Shown: piece by piece, positions 1 through 6,386 of the stretch
Layout of the letters: each line of letters opens with the position of its first letter
Numbering within the stretch: the stretch's first letter is position 1
NCBI GenBank assembly: GCA_045544735.1
Contig: JAZPZM010000089.1
Coordinates: forward strand, 1-11,055
DNA from: CAG-390 sp045544735
Lineage (GTDB): Bacteria; Bacillota; Clostridia; Oscillospirales; CAG-272
Direction of reading: 5' to 3'
Length of the DNA stretch: 11,055 bases
Notes under the pieces: model-generated
The model's input: only the letters and a program-made list of their open reading frames with translations
The model's database searches: none
What the model was told of the DNA's origin: nothing
Translations under genes and position numbers: made by a program

Positions 1-63
1 TTCCCCTCGGCCTTCCCTTCTCCCGCCCACGCCGACAAAATCGCCACTTCTGCATCTAACTGA
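1..63. other. Left-edge segment, possible truncated gene or repeat
   Basis: Bases 1-63 are open on the plus strand and end in TGA at 61-63, so a gene converging on rluD could end here (about 20 residues, Pro/Ala/Ser-rich). On the minus strand the same stretch is also open to the window edge after a TAA near base 85. Neither reading shows a recognisable domain, and the edge cuts both. It could equally be part of an intergenic repeat. No gene is called. Confidence 0.2.
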
Positions 64-81
64 TACAGCCCCTCCCAAAAT

Positions 82-118
82 TATTCATTTTTCATTATTC
101 AATATTCATTATTCATTT
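82..118. repeat. Degenerate ATTCATT tandem repeats
   Basis: An AT-only stretch repeats ATTCATT and close variants about five times (ATTCATTTTTCATTATTCAATATTC and onward). It lies directly beyond the hairpin that follows rluD. On the minus strand it reads as AATGAAT-type repeats. It contains no open frame. It could be a simple-sequence tract at an element boundary or an AT-rich spacer; nothing in it identifies a function. Confidence 0.6.
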
Positions 119-140
119 GCTTTTGGCTTTCGCCAAAAGC
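119..140 (-). other. Hairpin directly after rluD
   Basis: A perfect 9-bp inverted repeat (GCTTTTGGC at 119-127, GCCAAAAGC at 132-140) encloses a 4-base loop that reads GAAA on the minus strand, a GNRA-type tetraloop. It begins three bases past the rluD stop. No run of T follows on either strand, so it is not a canonical intrinsic terminator. It could protect the mRNA 3' end or be one of the dispersed hairpins of this genome. Confidence 0.6.
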
Positions 141-143
141 GTT

Positions 144-1094
144 TCACCCTCTGCGGAGAATGGCAAGGAGCTTTTCCGTCTTTTCGGGCAGGGGGGCGGT
201 GAAGGTCATTCGCTCGCGCGTGCGCGGGTGCGTCAGCTCAAGGCGGGCGGCGTGCAGGCATTGTCCGTCGATGAGAGATGAGTGGCGCAGAGCGGCGGGG
301 TGGCGGCTTCCGCCGTAGACCTCGTCGCCGAGCACGGGGTGTCCGATATACGCCATATGCACGCGGATCTGGTGCGTTCTGCCCGTTTCAAGACGGCATT
401 CGACGAGGCTCACGCCGTCGAATTCCTCAAGCGTGCGCCAATGAGTAAGTGCCTCTCGCGCGGCGGCGTTTCTCACGACCGCCATCTTCTTGCGGTCAAC
501 GGGATGTCTGCCGATCGGGGCGTCCACCGTGCCGCTTTCCTCGCGCGGCTTGCCTATGACGAGCGCAATATATGTCCTAAATGCGCTATGTTCCTTTATC
601 TGCTCCGAGAGCGAGGCGTGGGCGAGATCGTTCTTCGCCACTACCAAAAGCCCCGTCGTGTCCTTGTCTATTCTGTGTACGATGCCGGGGCGCGTAACGC
701 CGCCGATGCCCGACAGACTGTCGCCGCAATGATAGAGCAGGGCGGAAACGAGCGTTCCCGTGGCGTTGCCCGCGGCGGGGTGGACTACCATTCCCTTGGG
801 CTTGTTGATAACTATGATGTCCGCGTCCTCGTACACCACGTCGAGCGGGATGTTTTCAGGCTCTACCTCGTACGGCTCGGGTTCGGGAAGCTCAAGCGTT
901 ACCACGTCGCCCGCGGTGAGCTTGTCCTTTTTATTTGCGATCTTGCCGTTTATGCGCACCTTTTTTTCCTCACAAAGACGCGCGGCGGCGGAGCGGGAAA
1001 GAGATACCTCGCCCTCCGCCGTGGCGGCGGCGATATATGCGTCAAGGCGCATATCGGCGTGTTCTGCCGCGACGGTGAAAATCAGCTCGTCCAT
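144..1094 (-). CDS. rluD: RluD-family 23S rRNA pseudouridine synthase with S4 domain
   Basis: This 316-aa protein is expected to isomerise specific uridines of 23S rRNA to pseudouridine in the cytoplasm, as the RluA/RluD family does. An S4 RNA-binding domain occupies about residues 14-70 (MRLDAYI..., VRINGK). The catalytic domain follows, with the HRIDKDTTGLL motif at 140-150, where D143 is the expected catalytic aspartate. GRTHQIRVH at 238-246 is the second family signature, followed by GHPVLGDEVYGG. Length and domain order are normal for the family. Start: the ATG overlaps the lspA stop by one base (TGATG), and a GAGGA ribosome binding site lies about six bases upstream inside lspA, so translation is probably coupled to lspA. 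It corresponds in position to ylyB of Bacillus. The exact target uridines cannot be read from the sequence, so RluA/RluC-type specificity remains possible. Confidence 0.95.
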   Translation of the reverse strand: MDELIFTVAAEHADMRLDAYIAAATAEGEVSLSRSAAARLCEEKKVRINGKIANKKDKLTAGDVVTLELPEPEPYEVEPENIPLDVVYEDADIIVINKPKGMVVHPAAGNATGTLVSALLYHCGDSLSGIGGVTRPGIVHRIDKDTTGLLVVAKNDLAHASLSEQIKEHSAFRTYIALVIGKPREESGTVDAPIGRHPVDRKKMAVVRNAAAREALTHWRTLEEFDGVSLVECRLETGRTHQIRVHMAYIGHPVLGDEVYGGSRHPAALRHSSLIDGQCLHAARLELTHPRTRERMTFTAPLPEKTEKLLAILRRG

Positions 1095-1627
1095 CAGACT
1101 TCCTCTTTTTCGTTGTCTTTGCCTTGTGCAATATTTGTCTTTTCTTGCTTTTCCTGCTTTTCCTTCTTATACTCCTTGACCATATCAAGTATCAGCCAAA
1201 GCATAAGTATTCCGACGCCCACGCAAACGCACGCGTCGGCAATATTGAACACCCATTTCCAAAGATTCGGGAAAGCGCAGAAATCAATAAAATCAATAAC
1301 GTAGCCGAGCATCACGCGGTCTATCATATTTCCAACGCCGCCGCCGATAACGAGGGTAAAGCCCGCCCACGCAAGGCGGCTTTCGGGCGGCTTTTTGGCA
1401 AGGAAGATGAAAAGTCCGATAATGGCGACGGTGGAAAGCACGAGGAACACCCAACGATGCTCGTCGAGCATACCGAACGCCGCGCCGCGATTTTCAACGT
1501 AGGTAAGGCGCAGAACGTCGGGGATCAGATATACCGACTGCGTGCCCTCAAGCAGCGCGACGCACAGCCATTTCGTAAGCTGGTCTGCGAATATGATAAA
1601 TATCATACAGAGGATAGCTATAAACAT
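1094..1627 (-). CDS. lspA: Lipoprotein signal peptidase (signal peptidase II)
   Basis: LspA is a membrane aspartyl protease that removes the signal peptide from diacylglyceryl-modified prolipoproteins. The 177-aa protein has four hydrophobic segments (about 2-25, 58-77, 86-104, 124-149). It also has the family blocks YVENRGAAFG (43-52), GGGVGNMIDR (95-104), VIDF (110-113) and FNIADACVCVG (127-137). D112 and D131 are the expected catalytic pair; their 19-residue spacing matches the family. A hydrophilic Lys/Glu-rich tail (about 151-177), with repeats of KEKQEK type, extends past the last membrane segment and is longer than in many homologues. The ATG has a GAGGAG site five bases upstream. That site lies directly after the T-run of an intrinsic terminator that separates the gene from ileS, so expression must depend on read-through or on a promoter inside ileS. 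It overlaps rluD by one base. Confidence 0.96.
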   Translation of the reverse strand: MFIAILCMIFIIFADQLTKWLCVALLEGTQSVYLIPDVLRLTYVENRGAAFGMLDEHRWVFLVLSTVAIIGLFIFLAKKPPESRLAWAGFTLVIGGGVGNMIDRVMLGYVIDFIDFCAFPNLWKWVFNIADACVCVGVGILMLWLILDMVKEYKKEKQEKQEKTNIAQGKDNEKEEV

Positions 1628-1632
1628 TTTTA

Positions 1633-1638
1633 CTCCTC
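1633..1638 (-). promoter_or_regulatory. lspA ribosome binding site abutting a terminator
   Basis: GAGGAG on the minus strand lies five bases before the lspA ATG. It directly follows the six-T tract of the ileS-lspA terminator. No room remains between terminator and start codon for a promoter, so transcripts that pass the terminator appear to be the source of lspA-rluD mRNA unless a promoter lies in the 3' part of ileS. Confidence 0.75.
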
Positions 1639-1676
1639 AAAAAATTCGGGCGTGAGGCAGCCTCACGCCCGTTTTT
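1639..1676. terminator. Bidirectional intrinsic terminator between ileS and lspA
   Basis: A perfect 11-bp GC-rich stem (CGGGCGTGAGG at 1647-1657, CCTCACGCCCG at 1661-1671) has a 3-base loop. On the minus strand it is followed by AATTTTTT. On the plus strand it is followed directly by TTTTT. The structure meets the criteria for a Rho-independent terminator in both directions. It starts ten bases after the ileS stop and ends just before the lspA ribosome binding site. All flanking genes point the same way, so the biologically relevant reading is probably partial termination between ileS and lspA-rluD. Confidence 0.88.
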
Positions 1677-1680
1677 GTAT

Positions 1681-4500
1681 TTATTCAGCGATAATTGCGG
1701 CACAACGGCGGCAAATAAAGCCCTCGTTGTCCTCGTCGTCGGTGGTAATCTCACCGTCGGTGGAGTAGCACCAGCAACGGTCGCAACGGTGTCCGTCGGC
1801 GTTCTCGACGAGAACGGAAACGGCGGCGTTGCCCGTATTAGCGTCGGGCGTGTACGCGCCTTCGGGAGCGGCGGCGTTCTTTACGCTCGCACCGCTGGTG
1901 ATAAATACGGTTGCAAGCTCCTCGGCGCTGAATTTGCCAAGAAGTGCGAGAACTGCCTCGTCAGCGGTGAAGATGGTGACCTTCGCGTCGAGCGATTTAC
2001 CTATCTTCTTTTCTGCGCGCGCGATTTCAAGCGCCTTCATAACGTCGTCGCAGAGCGCGAACAGCTCGTTCCACTTGTCCGCGTCGGCAAAATCGTAGTC
2101 GGCGCAAACGTCGGGAAGAAGGTTGAGATATACGCTTTCCTTCTTGTCGGTGGAAGCGTGGGGCATAGCCTGCCAGATCTCCTCTGCGGTGAACGCAAGA
2201 ATGGGAGCGATAAGGCGGGTAAGTGCGCTGATGGCAAGGTACATAGCGGTCTGCGCGCTGCGGCGAGCCGCGGAGTCTGCCTTTTCAACGTAAACTCTGT
2301 CCTTGGTGATGTCGATGTAGAGCTTCGACATATCAATGGTGCAGAAGTTGTTGAGCGCGTGATATACGGTGTGGAACTGATAGGAATCGTAAGCCTCGCG
2401 CACGGTCGCGATAAGAGCGTTCAGGCGGGAGAGCAGGTAGCGGTCGATGCCCTGCATATCCGCGATGGCGACCATATCGGTATCGGGGTCGAAATCGTTG
2501 AGATTTGCCATAATGATACGCGCGGTGTTGCGGAACTTGCGGTAGGTCTCGGAGAGTTGCTTGAAGATGTTGTCGGAAACGCGCACGTCTACGGTGTAGT
2601 CGCTCGATGCTACCCAAAGGCGAACGAGGTCTGCGCCGTATTTCTTGATAACGTCCTCGGGGTAGATGGAGTTGCCGAGGGACTTGTGCATTGCCTTGCC
2701 CTCGCCGTCAACTACCCAGCCGTGAGTCAGCACCTGCTTGAAGGGCGCGCTCGTCTTGCCCGAGCCGATGGCGGTAAGGAGCGAGGACTGGAACCAACCG
2801 CGGTACTGGTCTGCACCCTCAAGGTAAACGTCTGCGGGCCACTCGGTGTCGGCGCAGTCGTCGATTACGGAGAAGTGGGTAGAACCGGAGTCGAACCAAC
2901 CGTCAAGGGTGTTGGTCTCGGCGGAAAAATGCTTCTTGCCGCAGAAGGGGCAAACGTAGTCCTCACCGAGAATTTCGGCGGGAGTCATATCAAACCAAGC
3001 GTTTGAGCCTTTTTGGGCAAAAACGCGTGCGATAGCGTCGATGGTAACGTCGTCGCAAAGAGCCTTGCCGCAATCCTCGCAATAGAATACGGGAATGGGA
3101 AGTCCCCAATGACGCTGACGGGAGATACACCAGTCTGCGCGCTCGCGTATCATCTGTACCATACGCTCGCCGCCCCAAGCGGGAAGCCACTTAACGTCGG
3201 CGCAGGCGGCAACGGCGGCGTCCTTGAAGGCGTCGACCGAGCAGAACCACTGCGGCGTTGCGCGGAAGATGATGGGGTGCTTGCATCTCCAGCAGTGAGG
3301 ATATGAGTGCTCCATCTCCTCGGATGCGAAGAGCGCACCGCTTTCGGTCATATCGTCAAGGATAGCCTTGTTGGAGTCCTCGTAGTAAAGACCTGCGAAC
3401 TTGCCCGCATCGGCAGTCTGATATCCGCGGTCGTCAACGGGAACGATGATGTTCATATTATAGCGGCGGCCCGTCAGGTAGTCGTCCGCACCAAAGCCGG
3501 GAGCGGTGTGAACGCATCCCGTACCGCTGTCCATAGTTACGTAGTCGGCGTTGACCACGAGGCTGTCGCGGTCAAGGAAGGGGTGAGCGGCGCTCATATA
3601 CTCAAATTCCTTACCCGCCATGGTGGTTACTATCTCGTAGCTCTCGATTCCGCCCCTTGCCATAGTTCTTGCGGCAAGAGCCTCGGCAACGATGTAGTAG
3701 TTACCCTCGGCGGCAACTACGGCGTAGCTCTCGTCGGGGTGAAGGGCGATAGCAAGGTTGCCGGGGAGCGTCCAAGTGGTGGTCGTCCAGATGATAAAGT
3801 AGGTCTTTTTAAGGTCTACCTTGTCTGCGAGCTTGCCCTTGTCGTCCTTGACGGCAAATTTTACGAAAATAGAGGTGCATTTGTCGTTGGCGTACTCGAT
3901 CTCAGCCTCGGCAAGCGCGGTCTCGTCGTGGGGACACCAATAAACGGGCTTGAGTCCCTTGTAGATGTAGCCCTTCTTGAACATTTCGCCAAAGACTCTG
4001 ACCTCGCGGGCTTCAAACTCGGGAGCCATCGTGATGTAGGGGTTCTTCCAATCGCCCACTACGCCGAGGCGCTGGAACTGCTCGCTCTGCTTGTCCACGA
4101 AGTCCTGCGCGAAGGCGTGGCACGCGCTTCTGAACTCGGAAATGGACATATTCTTGCGGTTGAGCTTGTTTTTCTTGATGATGGCGCTCTCAATGGGCAT
4201 TCCGTGGTTATCCCAGCCCGGAACGTAGGGAACGCGGTAGCCTTCCATTATCTTGGACTTGTTGATGATGTCCTTGAGCGTTTTATTAAGGGCGTGACCC
4301 ATGTGGATGTTGCCATTGGAGAAGGGAGGGCCGTCGTGAAGAACGAACTGCTCCTTGCCCTCGGCGTTCTTGAGAAGAGCATCGTAAAGGTCGATGCTGT
4401 CCCAATACTTTATCATTTCGGGCTCGCGCTGGGGGAGATTTGCACGCATCGCAAAATCGGTCTGCGGCAGATTAAGTGTGCTTGTATAGTCCTTAGACAT
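1681..4500 (-). CDS. ileS: Isoleucyl-tRNA synthetase
   Basis: IleRS charges tRNA-Ile with isoleucine and edits mischarged valine. The 939-aa length is typical of the bacterial type. In order it shows the class I HIGH-type signature HMGH (66-69) and the CP1 editing domain, with WTTTTWTLPGN (238-248) and GTGCVHTAPGFGADDY (326-341). These are followed by WCISRQRHWGLPIP (457-470) and the KMSKS-type loop as KAMHKSLGN (602-610). An anticodon-binding helical domain comes next, then a C-terminal zinc-binding segment with cysteines at 906, 909, 911, 930 and 933. Internal Cys pairs (403/406, 474/477, 517/520) add possible metal sites. AGGAG lies seven bases before the ATG. The gap to the upstream gene is only 21 bp, too short for the T-box leader often found on Firmicutes ileS, so control must lie elsewhere. 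The KMSKS loop departs from the textbook form but keeps the last lysine (K606). Confidence 0.98.
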   Translation of the reverse strand: MSKDYTSTLNLPQTDFAMRANLPQREPEMIKYWDSIDLYDALLKNAEGKEQFVLHDGPPFSNGNIHMGHALNKTLKDIINKSKIMEGYRVPYVPGWDNHGMPIESAIIKKNKLNRKNMSISEFRSACHAFAQDFVDKQSEQFQRLGVVGDWKNPYITMAPEFEAREVRVFGEMFKKGYIYKGLKPVYWCPHDETALAEAEIEYANDKCTSIFVKFAVKDDKGKLADKVDLKKTYFIIWTTTTWTLPGNLAIALHPDESYAVVAAEGNYYIVAEALAARTMARGGIESYEIVTTMAGKEFEYMSAAHPFLDRDSLVVNADYVTMDSGTGCVHTAPGFGADDYLTGRRYNMNIIVPVDDRGYQTADAGKFAGLYYEDSNKAILDDMTESGALFASEEMEHSYPHCWRCKHPIIFRATPQWFCSVDAFKDAAVAACADVKWLPAWGGERMVQMIRERADWCISRQRHWGLPIPVFYCEDCGKALCDDVTIDAIARVFAQKGSNAWFDMTPAEILGEDYVCPFCGKKHFSAETNTLDGWFDSGSTHFSVIDDCADTEWPADVYLEGADQYRGWFQSSLLTAIGSGKTSAPFKQVLTHGWVVDGEGKAMHKSLGNSIYPEDVIKKYGADLVRLWVASSDYTVDVRVSDNIFKQLSETYRKFRNTARIIMANLNDFDPDTDMVAIADMQGIDRYLLSRLNALIATVREAYDSYQFHTVYHALNNFCTIDMSKLYIDITKDRVYVEKADSAARRSAQTAMYLAISALTRLIAPILAFTAEEIWQAMPHASTDKKESVYLNLLPDVCADYDFADADKWNELFALCDDVMKALEIARAEKKIGKSLDAKVTIFTADEAVLALLGKFSAEELATVFITSGASVKNAAAPEGAYTPDANTGNAAVSVLVENADGHRCDRCWCYSTDGEITTDDEDNEGFICRRCAAIIAE

Positions 4501-4521
4501 TTTTTGACTCCTAAAATAAAA

Positions 4522-5433
4522 TTATTTCTTCATTTCGCGGCGGCGGCGGATGGCGTCAAGAGAGCTGCGCATACTGCTCACCTTGCCGTTGTCGGCTGCG
4601 GGGGCTTCGTCGGCGGGGGCTTCGTCGGCGGGAATTTCCTCGGCGGCGGCTTCCGTGGCGGTTTCCTCCTCTGCGGCGGGGGCAGAGTAAAGCGCCGCAA
4701 GCATTTTAGCTACGTTGTCGTCGGGGATGGGCTCGGAGGGCTCGATCTCCTCTGCCGCATCCTCAAGACCTGCCGCCTTTATTATTTCCTCGCGGGACGG
4801 CTCGACGCTTTCTGCGGCGGCATCCCCGATGATGTTTTCTTCAATAATATCTTCCTTGGCGATGATGTCCTCTGCGATGATGTCCTCTGAGGTGATGTCC
4901 TCTGCGATGATGTCCTCTGCCGTTTCGCCCTCGACGGGAGCGGAGAAATCAAGCGTAGGCTCGACGGTCACGGTGCGAACGGCGGCGGAGGCGGCTTCGG
5001 GGGAGCGGTCCTCCTCGGCTACTTCGTTGGTTGCTTCGTCGGCAGAGACGGGGGTGTTTGCGGCGGTGTAGACCGCGGTATCGCAAAGAGCCGCGGCTAT
5101 TGCGGAGAGCTTTTCGCCAAGTACGCCTGCGTTTGCGCCTATCTTGGATTCCAGCGCGTCAAGGCGGAGGCATATTTCTTCAAGCTTTCTTATGGTCGTG
5201 CTCGATTCGGATAAGGGGGCGGGCGCGGGTGCCGACTTGGCTTCTCTTAACTGTGCGGCAAGCGAATTGCGTTCAGCCTTCAAGTCGTCTATCTGACGGC
5301 GCAGTTCGGAATTATCCGCAAAAAGCCTTGTGGATGCGGCAAAAAGGTCGGAAAGTGCAAGATCCACGTTCCGTTTTTCATAGCTCTCGCCTGTGAGCGA
5401 GTATTTTTCTTTAAAGCTTTGAGGAATTGCCAT
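4522..5433 (-). CDS. Coiled-coil, acidic-repeat protein in the DivIVA position
   Basis: No confident family assignment. The 303-aa protein sits where divIVA normally lies, between yggT and ileS, and has a similar broad plan: a short N-terminal region, a predicted coiled coil at about 23-66 (ALSDLFAASTRLFADNSELRRQ and onward), and a second helical stretch at about 77-118. The usual DivIVA N-terminal motif (a GY-DEDEVDEFLD type sequence) is not visible. The middle and C-terminal half is Ala/Glu/Asp/Pro-rich and probably disordered. It carries six AEDII-type pentapeptides (172-202) and a DEAPADEAPA stretch near 269-280. The last 18 residues are strongly basic (SLDAIRRRREMKK). There is no signal peptide or membrane segment. 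The ATG follows an AAGGAAGG site about nine bases upstream. A DivIVA/GpsB-like scaffolding role is inferred only from position and coiled coil. Confidence 0.8.
   Translation of the reverse strand: MAIPQSFKEKYSLTGESYEKRNVDLALSDLFAASTRLFADNSELRRQIDDLKAERNSLAAQLREAKSAPAPAPLSESSTTIRKLEEICLRLDALESKIGANAGVLGEKLSAIAAALCDTAVYTAANTPVSADEATNEVAEEDRSPEAASAAVRTVTVEPTLDFSAPVEGETAEDIIAEDITSEDIIAEDIIAKEDIIEENIIGDAAAESVEPSREEIIKAAGLEDAAEEIEPSEPIPDDNVAKMLAALYSAPAAEEETATEAAAEEIPADEAPADEAPAADNGKVSSMRSSLDAIRRRREMKK
4828..4920 (-). repeat. In-frame 15-bp tandem repeats coding AEDII pentapeptides
   Basis: Bases 4861-4920 are exactly four 15-base units (plus-strand unit gatgatgtcctctgc), differing at only two positions. 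Two more diverged units cover 4843-4857 and 4828-4842, offset by a single extra codon (4858-4860). On the coding strand they give AEDII, AEDIT, SEDII, AEDII, Ala, KEDII, EENII. The near identity at DNA level, including codon choice, indicates recent slippage-type expansion. The array lies in the acidic linker of the DivIVA-slot protein. Confidence 0.93.
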
Positions 5434-5457
5434 TTAGGAAAACCTTCCTTGTATTTT

Positions 5458-5739
5458 TTATAGGGGTATGCTCATAAGGCATACTTGCAGTATCGAAAGC
5501 GCAACGGTGGCGAAAAAGAATGCGGCGTCAAGCGGTATTCCCTGAAACCAACCGAATTTTGCGAAAAGCGCGCGGAACGGCAGAATAACGGGCTCCGTTA
5601 TCGAATAGAGGAAAAGCGTCAGCTTGCTTTCCTCGCCCATGAACAGAAAGCTCGTTATAGCCCTTGCAAGCATAGCTAAAAGCATAAAGGACAAAAAAGC
5701 GTCCACGAGAGTTACTACGAGATAAAGAAAAAACTCCAA
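5458..5739 (-). CDS. yggT: YggT family membrane protein (YlmG)
   Basis: This 93-aa membrane protein belongs to the YggT/YlmG family, whose members sit in division clusters and are linked to envelope or nucleoid organisation; the molecular activity is not settled. Two hydrophobic segments are clear (about 3-25 and 72-92). Between them is the family core ITEPVILPFRALF (47-59), and a D/G-P-type motif (IPLDAA) precedes the second helix. Length matches the family. The start codon is TTG at 5739-5737, chosen because an AAGAAAGG ribosome binding site lies about eight bases upstream and because the next Met is residue 19, inside the first membrane segment. It lies 24 bp upstream of the coiled-coil gene and follows sepF after a hairpin-rich gap. 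Confidence 0.92.
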   Translation of the reverse strand: MEFFLYLVVTLVDAFLSFMLLAMLARAITSFLFMGEESKLTLFLYSITEPVILPFRALFAKFGWFQGIPLDAAFFFATVALSILQVCLMSIPL

Positions 5740-5747
5740 GTTTTTTA

Positions 5748-5756
5748 CCTTTCTTG
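5748..5756 (-). promoter_or_regulatory. Ribosome binding site deciding a TTG start for yggT
   Basis: The minus strand reads AAGAAAGG with about eight bases before TTG. No ATG or GTG near the family-expected N-terminus offers an alternative, so this site fixes the unusual start codon. Confidence 0.65.
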
Positions 5757-5768
5757 TTAAGAATTGCG

Positions 5769-5806
5769 GGGGTGAGTCAAATGCAAAGGCATTTGATTCT
5801 CACCCC
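5769..5806. other. Long hairpin between sepF and yggT
   Basis: GGGGTGAG + TCAAATGC (5769-5784) pairs with GCATTTGA + CTCACCCC (5789-5796, 5799-5806). The loop is four bases (AAAG) and the right arm has a two-base TT bulge, giving a 16-bp stem. No T-run follows on the minus strand (CGCAATTC), so it is not a standard terminator. In the transcript it would lie just upstream of the yggT ribosome binding site, where it could influence mRNA stability or yggT translation. Confidence 0.75.
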
Positions 5807-5815
5807 ATTATTCGG

Positions 5816-5837
5816 GCTTTGCGGCAAAAAGCAAAGC
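5816..5837. other. Second hairpin between sepF and yggT
   Basis: A perfect 7-bp inverted repeat, GCTTTGC (5816-5822) and GCAAAGC (5831-5837), encloses an 8-base A-rich loop. It is the middle of three consecutive hairpins in this gap. No terminator tract is present. Confidence 0.5.
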
Positions 5838-5843
5838 GTCAGA

Positions 5844-5859
5844 CTCCGCCAAGGCGGAG
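5844..5859. other. Third hairpin, next to the sepF stop
   Basis: CTCCGC (5844-5849) and GCGGAG (5854-5859) form a perfect 6-bp GC-rich stem around the loop CAAG, four bases past the sepF stop codon. It is compact and stable but lacks a following T-run on the minus strand. Confidence 0.5.
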
Positions 5860-5863
5860 AAGA

Positions 5864-6346
5864 TCAATAGCCGTAAGCGTCAAGTCCTTCGGTGGAGGAA
5901 GCGGCATTCGTGCTCTCCTCCGCAATTTCCATATTGCTGGGAGCGAGCATATAGGTATCCTCCGAAACGGGCTTCATGTGTCCGTTGATAGCGTAGATAA
6001 CGCCGCTGAGGAAGTAGATGAGGTTTGCGGCGGTCTCCTTGTTGGTGTTTTCAAGGTTCATAACTACCGCGCAGTTGTTCATAAGCTGGTCAGCGATAGT
6101 GGTGACCTCCTGATAGCTCGAGGGCTTCATAAGCTTCATGGTAACTGCCGCGGAGCTTGCGGACATATAGCCCGTGCGCTTGGGTGCGGAAGCGGGGGCG
6201 GGGTTAACGTGGTCAACGTTAGCATCCGACTTGGGTGCGCTGTAGATAGCGTCGTCCTGAATATCTGCGGTGTCCTCGCCGTAGTAGGTTGCGTCAAAAT
6301 CGTCCTTGGGGGCGTTGTTCTTAAAGGGGTTGGTGAAGCGTGGCAT
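5864..6346 (-). CDS. sepF: Cell division protein SepF
   Basis: SepF binds the C-terminal tail of FtsZ, polymerises into arcs or rings and anchors the Z-ring to the membrane in Gram-positive bacteria and some archaea. The 160-aa protein has the SepF (DUF552) core at about residues 68-141: VTMKLMKPSSYQE, TTIADQLMNNCAVVMNLEN, then the helix and strand ending INGHMKPVSEDTYMLAPSNM. The N-terminal 65 residues are a variable Asp/Pro/Ala linker; the first residues (MPRFTNPFKNN) are where the short membrane helix of SepF normally lies but are only weakly amphipathic here. A GGAGG site six bases before the ATG supports the start. Placement between yggS and yggT is canonical. Confidence 0.96.
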   Translation of the reverse strand: MPRFTNPFKNNAPKDDFDATYYGEDTADIQDDAIYSAPKSDANVDHVNPAPASAPKRTGYMSASSAAVTMKLMKPSSYQEVTTIADQLMNNCAVVMNLENTNKETAANLIYFLSGVIYAINGHMKPVSEDTYMLAPSNMEIAEESTNAASSTEGLDAYGY

Positions 6347-6386
6347 TTTGTTCCTCCGTACTTATATATTTCATTATTTTTATTTC

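Noticed and set aside
119..140. Rho-independent terminator after rluD
   Set aside because: The stem is good but no T-run follows on the minus or plus strand, so it is listed only as a hairpin.
282..1304. 340-codon plus-strand frame across rluD and lspA
   Set aside because: It crosses two confidently identified minus-strand genes, and its translation has no recognisable domain.
4501..4521. T-box leader for ileS
   Set aside because: The gap is 21 bp and is taken up by the ribosome binding site; no antiterminator sequence is present.
1675..4890. Long plus-strand open frames opposite ileS and the coiled-coil gene (443 and 527 codons)
   Set aside because: They mirror the GC-rich codons of the minus-strand genes, show no family motif, and ileS is unmistakable on the other strand.
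5436..5449. Small hairpin (AGGAA/TTCCT) covering the ribosome binding site of the coiled-coil gene
   Set aside because: A stem of five mostly A/T-containing pairs is too weak to claim control of translation.
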